NCBI GenBank assembly: GCA_030836925.1 | Contig: JAUPLK010000141.1 | Span: 1 to 5,159, forward strand | Direction of reading: 5' to 3' | DNA length: 5,159 nucleotides | Source: Pseudomonadota bacterium | Lineage (GTDB): Bacteria > Pseudomonadota > Gammaproteobacteria > Steroidobacterales > GCA-2729495 | Shown: one piece after another, positions 1-5,159 of the stretch | Numbering within the stretch: the first letter of the stretch is position 1 | Layout of the letters: the number at the start of each line of letters is the position of its first letter | Made by a program: the position numbers and the translations under genes | Notes under the pieces: model-generated | What the model saw: only the letters and a program-made list of their open reading frames with translations | Database searches by the model: none | Told to the model about the DNA's origin: nothing

Positions 1-1128
1 ATCGCCGTATACCGTGGGCTGTATCCAGTAGCCGCGACGGAAGTCGGCGCCCGGTGGCCGCTGTCCACCTGTCAGCAGTTTCGCCCCGTCCTGACGCGCG
101 GATTCAACAAAGGACAGCACACGCCGGTAGTGCCCGGCGGAATTCACCGGACCCATCTGCGAGGCCGGATCGAGTGCATCGCCCACGCGGATTGCCGACA
201 CCTGCGCGACGATGTGCGCCACCACCTCGTCGTACAGCGACTCGTGCAGCAACAGGCGGCTGTTGGAGCCGCAGGACTGGCCCGCCCAGGCGAAATTCAT
301 GCCCCTTACCGCTTCTGCAGCCACCGTCGCCGGATCCGCGTCGGCGCAGACGATCATGGCATTCTTGCCACCCAGTTCCAGCGAAATGTGCTTGACGGCC
401 ACTTCCGCCGCCGAACGCTGGATGGCGAGGCCCGTCTGCACCGAACCAGTAAAGCCGATGCGCCAGATCTTCGGGTGACGCACCAGCGCATCACCGGTCG
501 GCAGTCCCGGCCCATGCACGATGTTGACGAGGCCCGGCGGCAGCACATCGCGACAGATCTCGCCCATCAGCGTGCCGGACAGCGGACTGGTTTCCGGCGT
601 CTTCACGATCACCGCATTGCCGGCCATCAGCGGCGCGGCAAGATGCGCCGCTGCAAACAGGAAGGGATGGTTGAACGGCACGATGCGGGCCACCACACCG
701 TAAGGCTCGCGGATCGAAAAGTGCATGCCGTCTTTCGAGGCCGGCACGCTGTCGCCCTTGATCTCGGTGCCGAGGCCGGAAAAGTAATCCAGATAGTTGG
801 CCGCCACCTCGACATCGCGGCCCAGACTGCCGATGGTGTTGCCGGTGTCGGCAGCTTCGAGCGGGAGTATTTCCGCAGTGCGCGCGCGCATCGCGGCACC
901 GAGCTTGCGCAGCACATCGCGCCGCTCCCAGACTGAAAGCGCTGCCCAGCCTGGTTGCGCGGCCTCAGCGGCGTCTACCGCGCGATTTACATCCTGAACC
1001 GTGCCGACTGGAACACGGCCATGGACTTCCTCCGTGCCGGGATTGACCGAGTCAATCCACTGGTCATCGCTGCCAGGCAGGAATTGCCCGTCGATGTACA
1101 TGAGGCGGTCGCCAAAATTTCCAGACAT
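1..1128 (-). CDS. Aldehyde dehydrogenase (NAD(P)+-dependent, ALDH superfamily), C-terminus cut by window edge
   Basis: Reading the minus strand from ATG at 1128-1126 gives 376 codons without a stop to base 1, so the gene continues past the left edge. The family oxidises aldehydes to carboxylic acids with NAD(P)+ through a cysteine thiohemiacetal, normally in the cytoplasm. Visible landmarks: PFNHP at 151-155 (N153, oxyanion Asn), VKTPE at 175-179 (K176, cofactor-binding Lys; most relatives have KPSE or KPAE), FTGS at 227-230 (Rossmann loop), ELGGKN at 251-256 (E251, general base) and GQSCGS at 283-288 (C286, nucleophile). Family members run about 480-500 residues, so roughly 110-120 are missing, including the EIFGPV region. 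An in-frame TAA at 1165-1167 and no other usual start codon before the ATG fix the start; a second ATG at codon 10 is possible. There is no strong Shine-Dalgarno. It follows the MFS gene on the same strand. The family call is firm; the substrate cannot be read from the sequence. Confidence 0.95.
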   Translation of the reverse strand, partial: MSGNFGDRLMYIDGQFLPGSDDQWIDSVNPGTEEVHGRVPVGTVQDVNRAVDAAEAAQPGWAALSVWERRDVLRKLGAAMRARTAEILPLEAADTGNTIGSLGRDVEVAANYLDYFSGLGTEIKGDSVPASKDGMHFSIREPYGVVARIVPFNHPFLFAAAHLAAPLMAGNAVIVKTPETSPLSGTLMGEICRDVLPPGLVNIVHGPGLPTGDALVRHPKIWRIGFTGSVQTGLAIQRSAAEVAVKHISLELGGKNAMIVCADADPATVAAEAVRGMNFAWAGQSCGSNSRLLLHESLYDEVVAHIVAQVSAIRVGDALDPASQMGPVNSAGHYRRVLSFVESARQDGAKLLTGGQRPPGADFRRGYWIQPTVYGD

Positions 1129-1183
1129 GCTGCAACCCAGACTGCTGAAAGGTGTGGCGGCACTTTAGGCAAGACCGTCAGGG

Positions 1184-1205
1184 CGCGGAAGCCCGCTGGC
1201 CCGCG
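1184..1205. other. GC-rich hairpin between the MFS and aldehyde dehydrogenase genes
   Basis: CGCGG-AA-GCC-CGCT-GGC-CCGCG can fold as a 5-bp lower stem and a 3-bp upper stem with a two-base bulge and a four-base loop. It sits in the 120-bp gap after the MFS stop codon and before the aldehyde dehydrogenase start. No T-run follows on either strand, so it is not a standard intrinsic terminator. It could attenuate or stabilise the transcript, or be chance in GC-rich DNA. Confidence 0.3.
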
Positions 1206-1248
1206 GATTGAACACACGACCACCTACCGGCGTTTGTCAGCGGTATTT

Positions 1249-2595
1249 TCAGGCCCTGGCCGCCGCCCTGCGTGTAAAGAATATGGTCAACAGCGTGATC
1301 ACGAACAGCAGCGCATTGGATGCCGCCATGTACAGGAACGGCCCCACCGGCTTCCAGTTGTCGAACAACCAGCCACCGACCACGCCGACCACCATGATGC
1401 CCACCGCCCCGAACAGGCTGAACAGACCAAGCACCGCACCGCGGCCGCGCTCGGGTGCTTCCTTGCCGATCAGCGAGGTGGCAGAAATATTCGCGGCCAT
1501 CTCGCCGGCACCGACGAATGCCGCCGCCACGTACATGCCGTTGCCGATGGGGTTATCGAGCACGCCCAGCGATGCATAGCCGACAAAAGCCACACTCATG
1601 CCGATCGCCAGCCCGACCAACCGGTCGATGCGATCCAGCACGATGCCGAAAATCACCGCCCAGGGCAGCGCAAACAGCTGGATCACCACGTAGAAGGTGG
1701 TGGCCTTCAGCGTCGCCTGGGCGACCGTCATCCCCTGTGCCATGCCTTCCCTGACCAGCCACAGGGTCAGGAACTGGCTGACGACGGCCAGATCTGCGCG
1801 GGACACGAATGCAGCCGCATAGCCCAGCGCAACGCGTGGCATGCGTCCCGCAGCCAGGCCGATCTTCAGGGTCGCCAGCAGCGGCTCCCGCTCGGTGGTC
1901 CGGACCGGCGCGCCGGGCTTCAGCCCCCAGAGCAACACCATCGCCAGGAACACGCAGATACCAGCCACACACCAGTAGGTCATGCGGCCGGCAACGAGCG
2001 GAGTCATGCCCATCTCGATGAAGCGCTGTGGCAGCCCGCCGATGAAGCGCGGCAGGGTGCCGATACCCAGGCCATTGCAGACAAATACCGCCGCAATCAT
2101 CTTGGCGCGATTGGCATCGACGGGATAATCGTTGGCGACCGACGACAGCATCACGTTGATGCAGGCCACGCCCGAGGCAATGAATAGCCGGAAAAACACC
2201 AACTTCAGGGTCACCACATCCAGGTCGCCGCTGGCCAGCGGATAGAGGCAATAGCCGATCGCAAGCAGCGAGAACCCGGCAGCAAAGACCGGCGGACGGC
2301 CGACGCGGTCGGAAATGGCGCCGGCCAGACCAACCAGCAAGATGACCACCAGCTCCTGGGTGACCAGCAGGGTGCCGGTCAGGACACCCTGCTCGTTCGC
2401 GGGAATGCGCAGGATCTCGTTGAACAGGTAGGCCTGCAAAATACCCACCGTGTTCATCATCGCGATGCCGAAGAACGAGATGAAAAACAGGGTCCAGACA
2501 TGCTTGCGGCGCACGCCGGGCAGCATAAGCAGCGGTCCAAAGCGATAGGCAGCCTCGCCGGCGGCAACGGATGACGGCTGGTGACTTGCGCTCAT
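1249..2595 (-). CDS. MFS transporter, 12 transmembrane helices
   Basis: A 448-residue inner-membrane protein of the major facilitator superfamily, a family of proton- or solute-coupled transporters of small molecules. Hydrophobic helices lie near residues 33-57, 70-96, 103-121, 127-152, 166-190, 203-225, 256-281, 296-321, 326-345, 352-376, 385-411 and 417-441, with the usual cytoplasmic loop (about 226-255) between the two six-helix halves. The family motif A is seen after helix 2 as GAISDRVGRP (92-101), with a degenerate copy GIVLDRIDRL (317-326) after helix 8. ATG at 2595 is preceded by GAGGG with 9-base spacing. The protein ends in a basic tail (RRAAARA). It is the first gene of a likely two-gene unit with the aldehyde dehydrogenase and is divergent from the PON-like gene. 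Direction of transport and substrate are not determinable; a metabolite or drug exporter is as possible as an importer. Confidence 0.93.
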   Translation of the reverse strand: MSASHQPSSVAAGEAAYRFGPLLMLPGVRRKHVWTLFFISFFGIAMMNTVGILQAYLFNEILRIPANEQGVLTGTLLVTQELVVILLVGLAGAISDRVGRPPVFAAGFSLLAIGYCLYPLASGDLDVVTLKLVFFRLFIASGVACINVMLSSVANDYPVDANRAKMIAAVFVCNGLGIGTLPRFIGGLPQRFIEMGMTPLVAGRMTYWCVAGICVFLAMVLLWGLKPGAPVRTTEREPLLATLKIGLAAGRMPRVALGYAAAFVSRADLAVVSQFLTLWLVREGMAQGMTVAQATLKATTFYVVIQLFALPWAVIFGIVLDRIDRLVGLAIGMSVAFVGYASLGVLDNPIGNGMYVAAAFVGAGEMAANISATSLIGKEAPERGRGAVLGLFSLFGAVGIMVVGVVGGWLFDNWKPVGPFLYMAASNALLFVITLLTIFFTRRAAARA

Positions 2596-2604
2596 GTCTG
2601 CTTA

Positions 2605-2609
2605 CCCTC
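2605..2609 (-). promoter_or_regulatory. Ribosome binding site of the MFS gene
   Basis: GAGGG on the minus strand, 9 bases before the ATG at 2595. It lies one base from the inverted repeat at 2611-2624, so a structure or bound protein there could affect translation initiation. Confidence 0.6.
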
Positions 2610-2610
2610 G

Positions 2611-2624
2611 CCGGAATGTTCCGG
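2611..2624. repeat. Perfect inverted repeat CCGGAA-TG-TTCCGG in the MFS leader, candidate operator or leader hairpin
   Basis: Two perfect 6-base half-sites are separated by two bases, 16 bases upstream of the MFS start and directly next to its Shine-Dalgarno. The short spacer suits a dimeric repressor better than an RNA hairpin, since a two-base loop is too tight and would force the inner pair open. No known operator consensus is claimed. A repressor bound here would act on the MFS-aldehyde dehydrogenase unit. Confidence 0.4.
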
Positions 2625-2691
2625 TGGGGCAGTGTCGCAAGACTGGGGATGCAGTCATAGCACCATAACTTCGCGACTATCCGACAGGTGA

Positions 2692-2722
2692 TCGGCAGGG
2701 TGCGGAATATTCGCGCCATAAT
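2692..2722 (+). promoter_or_regulatory. Candidate sigma70-type promoter for the PON-like gene
   Basis: CATAAT at 2717-2722 matches the -10 consensus at five of six positions and is 29 bases before the ATG at 2752. The best upstream partner is TCGGCA at 2692-2697 (four of six matches to TTGACA), but the 19-base spacing is longer than the ideal 17. The -10 is fairly convincing, the -35 weak, which would suit an activated or low-level promoter. No comparably good minus-strand promoter for the MFS gene was found in 2596-2751. Confidence 0.35.
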
Positions 2723-2726
2723 GGCG
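2714..2726. repeat. Inverted repeat CGCCAT-A-ATGGCG over the candidate -10 box
   Basis: A perfect 6-1-6 palindrome centred on base 2720 that overlaps the candidate -10 hexamer of the PON-like gene. A protein bound here would block polymerase, so it is a reasonable operator candidate. An eight-base palindrome, GAATATTC (2705-2712), lies directly upstream. No binding family is inferred. Confidence 0.35.
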
Positions 2727-2735
2727 GTCCGCCCC

Positions 2736-2741
2736 ACGAGG
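2736..2741 (+). promoter_or_regulatory. Ribosome binding site that decides the PON-like gene start
   Basis: ACGAGG, 10 bases before ATG at 2752. An in-frame TTG at 2743 is only one base after this site, too close to be used, so the ATG is the start. Confidence 0.65.
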
Positions 2742-2751
2742 TTTGAGCCCC

Positions 2752-3819
2752 ATGCGCATCGTCAAGACCGTATTCAAGATCCTGGGCATCCTGATCCTGG
2801 TCAGCGTGGTCGGCACGCTGTACATCCTGAATCGCGGTGGCGCATTCCGCGAGATCAAGCCGCACTTCGCCGGGCGCTGCGATTCACTGCCGCTGGATGG
2901 CAGTGCCGAAGACATCACGGTGGACCGCGAACGCGGCCTCGCCTATCTCTCCTTCCTGGATCGCGCCGCCCTCATCCGCGGTGAAGCTGCGCAGGGCACG
3001 GTGATGCGCATCGATCTCAACCGCCTGCCGCTGGTTGCGGAAGATGCCCTGCTCGACCGGCCTGCACATCTGCGCACCCACGGCCTGAGCCTGTACATCA
3101 GCCCGGAGGGCCAGCGCAGCCTGTTCGTCATCAATCATCCGGTCAACCGCGGCAGCGAACCGGAACTGGTGGAAGTGTTCGACGAGGTGGCGCCCGGCCA
3201 GTTCCGGCATCGCGAGACCTTCAAGGACCCGCTGTTCAACTCGCCGAATGACCTGGCCGCGGTTGGCCCGCGGCAGTTCTATGTCGCCAATGACAAGGTT
3301 TTGAACGGCGGACTTGCGGCAGGGCTGCAGCAGTTCGGCATCGGCGGATCACCGCTCACATACTTCGACGGTGCAGAGGCACGCGTGGTGGCCGGCGACA
3401 TCGCCGCCGGCAGCGGCATCAACGTCTCCGCCGGTGGCGGCACGCTCTACGTTGCCGAAACGTCCGCCCAACGCATCCGCGTCCTGCAGCGCGACCTGGC
3501 CAGCGGTGCCGTTACGGAGAAGGCACGCATTCCGGTGCCGACCTCGCCGGACAACATCGACGTGGCGGCCGACGGCAGCCTGACGGTTGCCGGCCACGCC
3601 AACACCCTGAAGCTGATCATGCACTTCATCAAGGGCACCCCTGCGCCGAGCCAGGTATTGCGCGTGATCCCCGACAACGGCGACGATGCGGCGGTCGACG
3701 AGATCTACCTGAATGCGGGTGACGAGATTTCCGCCAGCAGCGTCGGCACCACCTACGGCAACAAGCTGCTGATCGGCTCGATCACCGACAAGCAGGTGCT
3801 GGTCTGCGAGCAGAACTGA
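2752..3819 (+). CDS. Paraoxonase/arylesterase-family protein (PON1-like calcium-dependent lactonase/esterase), membrane-anchored
   Basis: A 355-residue six-bladed beta-propeller hydrolase of the arylesterase (serum paraoxonase) family, the same length as human PON1. By my alignment from memory all key PON1 residues are present: E53 and D54 in AEDI; H110 (PON1 H115) in THGLS; H129 (H134) in INHP; N166 and D167 (N168/D169) in SPNDLAAVG; N224 in GINVS; D267 and N268 (D269/N270) in PDNID. E53, N166, N224, D267 and N268 would hold the catalytic calcium; D54 and D167 the structural one. C43 and C352 are the only cysteines and match the PON1 disulfide. The N-terminus has R2, K5, K9 and a hydrophobic helix at about 10-26 without a lipobox, so it is probably an uncleaved anchor with the propeller in the periplasm. 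PON enzymes chiefly hydrolyse lactones and also aryl esters; the substrate here is unknown. It is divergent from the MFS gene across 156 bp. Confidence 0.92.
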   Translation: MRIVKTVFKILGILILVSVVGTLYILNRGGAFREIKPHFAGRCDSLPLDGSAEDITVDRERGLAYLSFLDRAALIRGEAAQGTVMRIDLNRLPLVAEDALLDRPAHLRTHGLSLYISPEGQRSLFVINHPVNRGSEPELVEVFDEVAPGQFRHRETFKDPLFNSPNDLAAVGPRQFYVANDKVLNGGLAAGLQQFGIGGSPLTYFDGAEARVVAGDIAAGSGINVSAGGGTLYVAETSAQRIRVLQRDLASGAVTEKARIPVPTSPDNIDVAADGSLTVAGHANTLKLIMHFIKGTPAPSQVLRVIPDNGDDAAVDEIYLNAGDEISASSVGTTYGNKLLIGSITDKQVLVCEQN

Positions 3820-3861
3820 GGCGACGCTATCCTTTGAAAGGCTGCGCCCCGACTCGATCGA

Positions 3862-4560
3862 CTACTCGAGGTAGTAATCGACCGTCGTGACGACGCGGAT
3901 CTTCTTCAGCTGCGGCGAAAACTGATCGCGGTCCTCGATCGAGAACAGCCCCTGCTGTGCGGTACGGATCGCACCGACCTTGCTGCCCGAGTCCTGTGCA
4001 AACTGCTCGGCAGCGCGACGTGCATCCTTGGTCGCCTCGGCGATCATCTCCGGCTTGACCCTTTCGAGATCCGTGTACAGGTACTGGGTGCTGTACTCGT
4101 AGCTGCGGATGACGGCCACGCCCTGCTTCACCAGTTCACCGCTGCGCTCGATGGCCTTTCTTGCCGCATCGATCTGGTCAGTGCGCACGGTCACGACGAC
4201 TTCAGCCATGTAGCGGTCGCGCTGGCGTCCGTCGCCACTCATCCCCTGCGCTTCACGATCCTGCACGCGTGGTGGCGACACGCTGATCTGCTCCGCCGGA
4301 AAGGCGTCGCCGAGAAAAGCGCGAACCTTCATGACACCGACATCGGCCTGCCGCTGCAGATCGACGAGATCATTCGAGGTGATGCTGAAGACGATCGGCC
4401 AAAGCACCAGGTTTGCCGGCACCTCGCGCTCGGACAGTCCGCGCACGGATACCCGGCGTTCGCTGGTGCGCGACTCGACCAGGGCATTGCCGACGAGGTA
4501 GCCGGCCAGTGCGATACCGATTGCAAGCACGACAGCAGCGGGTGTGTTGTTATGGTTCAT
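3862..4560 (-). CDS. SIMPL (DUF541) domain protein, membrane-anchored, periplasmic
   Basis: A 232-residue protein with one N-terminal hydrophobic helix (about 7-28, no lipobox) followed by a SIMPL domain from about 36 to 231. The diagnostic start of the domain is VSVRGLSEREVPANLVLWP (37-55), belonging to the branch with a conserved Trp-Pro. A second signature is the long helix EATKDARRAAEQFAQDSG (175-192), followed by a terminal beta-strand (IRVVTTVDYYLE). The family is named after a mouse signalling protein. Bacterial members include Brucella BP26 and E. coli YggE and are cell-envelope proteins, some linked to oxidative stress; no enzymatic reaction is established. ATG at 4560 has AGGGG with 6-base spacing. 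That site overlaps the stop codon of the upstream nucleotidyltransferase gene, with 9 bases between stop and start, so translation is probably coupled. It converges with the PON-like gene across 42 bp. Confidence 0.92.
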   Translation of the reverse strand: MNHNNTPAAVVLAIGIALAGYLVGNALVESRTSERRVSVRGLSEREVPANLVLWPIVFSITSNDLVDLQRQADVGVMKVRAFLGDAFPAEQISVSPPRVQDREAQGMSGDGRQRDRYMAEVVVTVRTDQIDAARKAIERSGELVKQGVAVIRSYEYSTQYLYTDLERVKPEMIAEATKDARRAAEQFAQDSGSKVGAIRTAQQGLFSIEDRDQFSPQLKKIRVVTTVDYYLE

Positions 4561-4566
4561 CTGACG

Positions 4567-4571
4567 CCCCT
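4567..4571 (-). promoter_or_regulatory. SIMPL ribosome binding site overlapping the upstream stop codon
   Basis: AGGGG on the minus strand shares its first two bases with the TAG stop (4572-4570) of the nucleotidyltransferase gene and lies 6 bases before the SIMPL ATG. This is a typical arrangement for translational coupling. Confidence 0.65.
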
Positions 4572-5094
4572 ATTGCCTTGGCAGCAACTCATTGAGCGCG
4601 TACAGCGTCTTCTGCGGAAAGCGCTCCAGAGGATAGTAGCGCGTAATTAACTGCACAGCCTTCTCATAGCTTGATACATTCAGGTGACGCAGCAGAAAGC
4701 GGATGTCATCCTCGTCGTGAAACTCGGCACCAATGCGCATCGACAGACACTTCATCGCCAGCAGGTAGTCCGGCTGCGCCACCATGATCCGCAGGTGATC
4801 CAGCTCCAGAAAGGGTCTGAACTGGCCACGCTCGCTCAAGAAACCCTTGACCCCGTCGTTAAGCCAGTCGGGCTGGATACCGGCCCGGGCTGCTACCCGG
4901 GCCGCCGCCGCACGGACCAGGCCGGCCGGACGAAACCAGCCGTCCACATCCTGCGTGGAAGGACGTGCGGCATACGCAAGGCACATCACTGCACCGCCAA
5001 CCAGGAATAGCTCACCTTCGGTTTCCACCTTGTCCAGTTCGGCATTCAGCAAATCGAAAAGCCGGCGCAGCTCGGCTTCTGTCAGGGCAGACAC
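4570..5094 (-). CDS. DUF6036/AbiEii-like nucleotidyltransferase-fold protein
   Basis: A 174-residue soluble protein from GTG at 5094; TTG at 5112 would give 180, and the frame stays open to the right edge, so a start beyond the window is not excluded. GTG is preferred because the competing frame ends in TGA at 5098-5096, one base before it, and because residues upstream look non-conserved. The nucleotidyltransferase core is visible: LVGGAVMCLAY (31-41) with the Gly-Gly of the nucleotide-binding turn, then RPSTQDVDGWF (44-54) with the metal-binding D49 and D51. A later segment, DYLLAMKCLSMRIG (109-122) and HDEDDIRFLLRHL (126-138), is typical of DUF6036 and related AbiEii-like proteins. Such proteins are predicted to transfer a nucleotide to an RNA, protein or small molecule, and some relatives are toxins of toxin-antitoxin pairs. 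No substrate or toxicity can be claimed. It is coupled to the SIMPL gene. Its C-terminal third uses more AT-ending codons than its neighbours. Confidence 0.8.
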   Translation of the reverse strand: MSALTEAELRRLFDLLNAELDKVETEGELFLVGGAVMCLAYAARPSTQDVDGWFRPAGLVRAAAARVAARAGIQPDWLNDGVKGFLSERGQFRPFLELDHLRIMVAQPDYLLAMKCLSMRIGAEFHDEDDIRFLLRHLNVSSYEKAVQLITRYYPLERFPQKTLYALNELLPRQ

Positions 5095-5095
5095 T

Positions 5096-5158
5096 TCAGA
5101 CTCTTGCGCCAATGCTGGCGTCGATGAAGATGTTGCGACGCCGGAAAGGTGGCGGCGA
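5096..5158 (-). CDS. Possible C-terminal end of an upstream gene (20 codons visible)
   Basis: A minus-strand frame enters from the right edge and stops at TGA 5098-5096, one base before the candidate GTG start of the nucleotidyltransferase gene. The visible residues end in RRRNIFIDASIGARV. About 14 of 20 codons end in G or C, better than either alternative frame, and the stop/start spacing is that of a coupled operon. Twenty residues are too few to assign a family. It may not be a gene if the nucleotidyltransferase frame itself extends upstream. Confidence 0.35.
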   Translation of the reverse strand, partial: SPPPFRRRNIFIDASIGARV

Positions 5159-5159
5159 G

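Noticed and set aside
130..936. Plus-strand open frame (268 codons)
   Set aside because: Antisense to the aldehyde dehydrogenase, whose motifs are in the right order and spacing on the minus strand. The plus-strand translation shows no recognisable domain.
955..2187. Long plus-strand open frame (410 codons)
   Set aside because: It lies largely antisense to the MFS gene and its translation is rich in His, Gln, Asp and Arg without hydrophobic core or known motif, as expected for the complement of a GC-rich membrane protein gene.
2681..2695. CCGA-N7-TCGG dyad in the divergent region
   Set aside because: Four-base half-sites are expected by chance in GC-rich DNA of this length; it has no clear position relative to a promoter.
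1553..2737. Minus-strand open frame overlapping the MFS gene in another frame
   Set aside because: Arg- and Cys-rich translation with no membrane helices; a frame-shifted shadow of the MFS gene.
2743..2751. TTG start for the PON-like gene, three codons upstream
   Set aside because: Only one base separates it from the ACGAGG ribosome binding site, while the ATG at 2752 has suitable spacing and gives a PON1-length protein.
3831..3870. Short dyads in the convergent gap (CCTT-TGA-AAGG and CTCGA...TCGAG) as a bidirectional terminator
   Set aside because: Stems are only 4-5 bp, not GC-rich enough, and no T-run follows on either strand.

Overview
The window is a GC-rich (about 60-65% by eye), densely coded bacterial chromosome segment. 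GC-biased third codon positions, Shine-Dalgarno-led genes and the gene families fit a proteobacterium, but no gene here fixes the genus. I see no rRNA, tRNA, CRISPR array, insertion sequence or phage gene.

Layout, left to right. (1) 1-1128, minus strand: the first 376 residues of an aldehyde dehydrogenase, with its C-terminal quarter beyond the left edge. (2) 1249-2595, minus: a complete 12-helix MFS transporter 120 bp upstream of the dehydrogenase and on the same strand, so probably co-transcribed with it. (3) 2596-2751: a divergent promoter region with two good inverted repeats. (4) 2752-3819, plus: a membrane-anchored paraoxonase/arylesterase-family protein that keeps all the calcium, catalytic and disulfide residues of mammalian PON1. 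(5) 3820-3861: a 42-bp convergent gap. (6) 3862-4560, minus: a membrane-anchored SIMPL (DUF541) protein. (7) 4570-5094 (or 5112), minus: a nucleotidyltransferase-fold protein of the DUF6036/AbiEii-like kind, whose stop codon lies inside the SIMPL ribosome binding site. (8) 5096-5158, minus: a possible C-terminal end of a further upstream gene.

Two groups emerge. The left group (PON-like hydrolase divergent from MFS plus aldehyde dehydrogenase) could take up and break down an ester or lactone: extracytoplasmic hydrolysis, import of the acid or alcohol, then oxidation of an aldehyde. This is inferred from gene order only. The right group (possible upstream gene, nucleotidyltransferase, SIMPL) is a tightly coupled operon. 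Its nucleotidyltransferase belongs to a fold used by toxin-antitoxin systems, but no toxin function is shown here. The most notable single gene is the PON1-like enzyme; the most notable non-coding stretch is the divergent promoter region.
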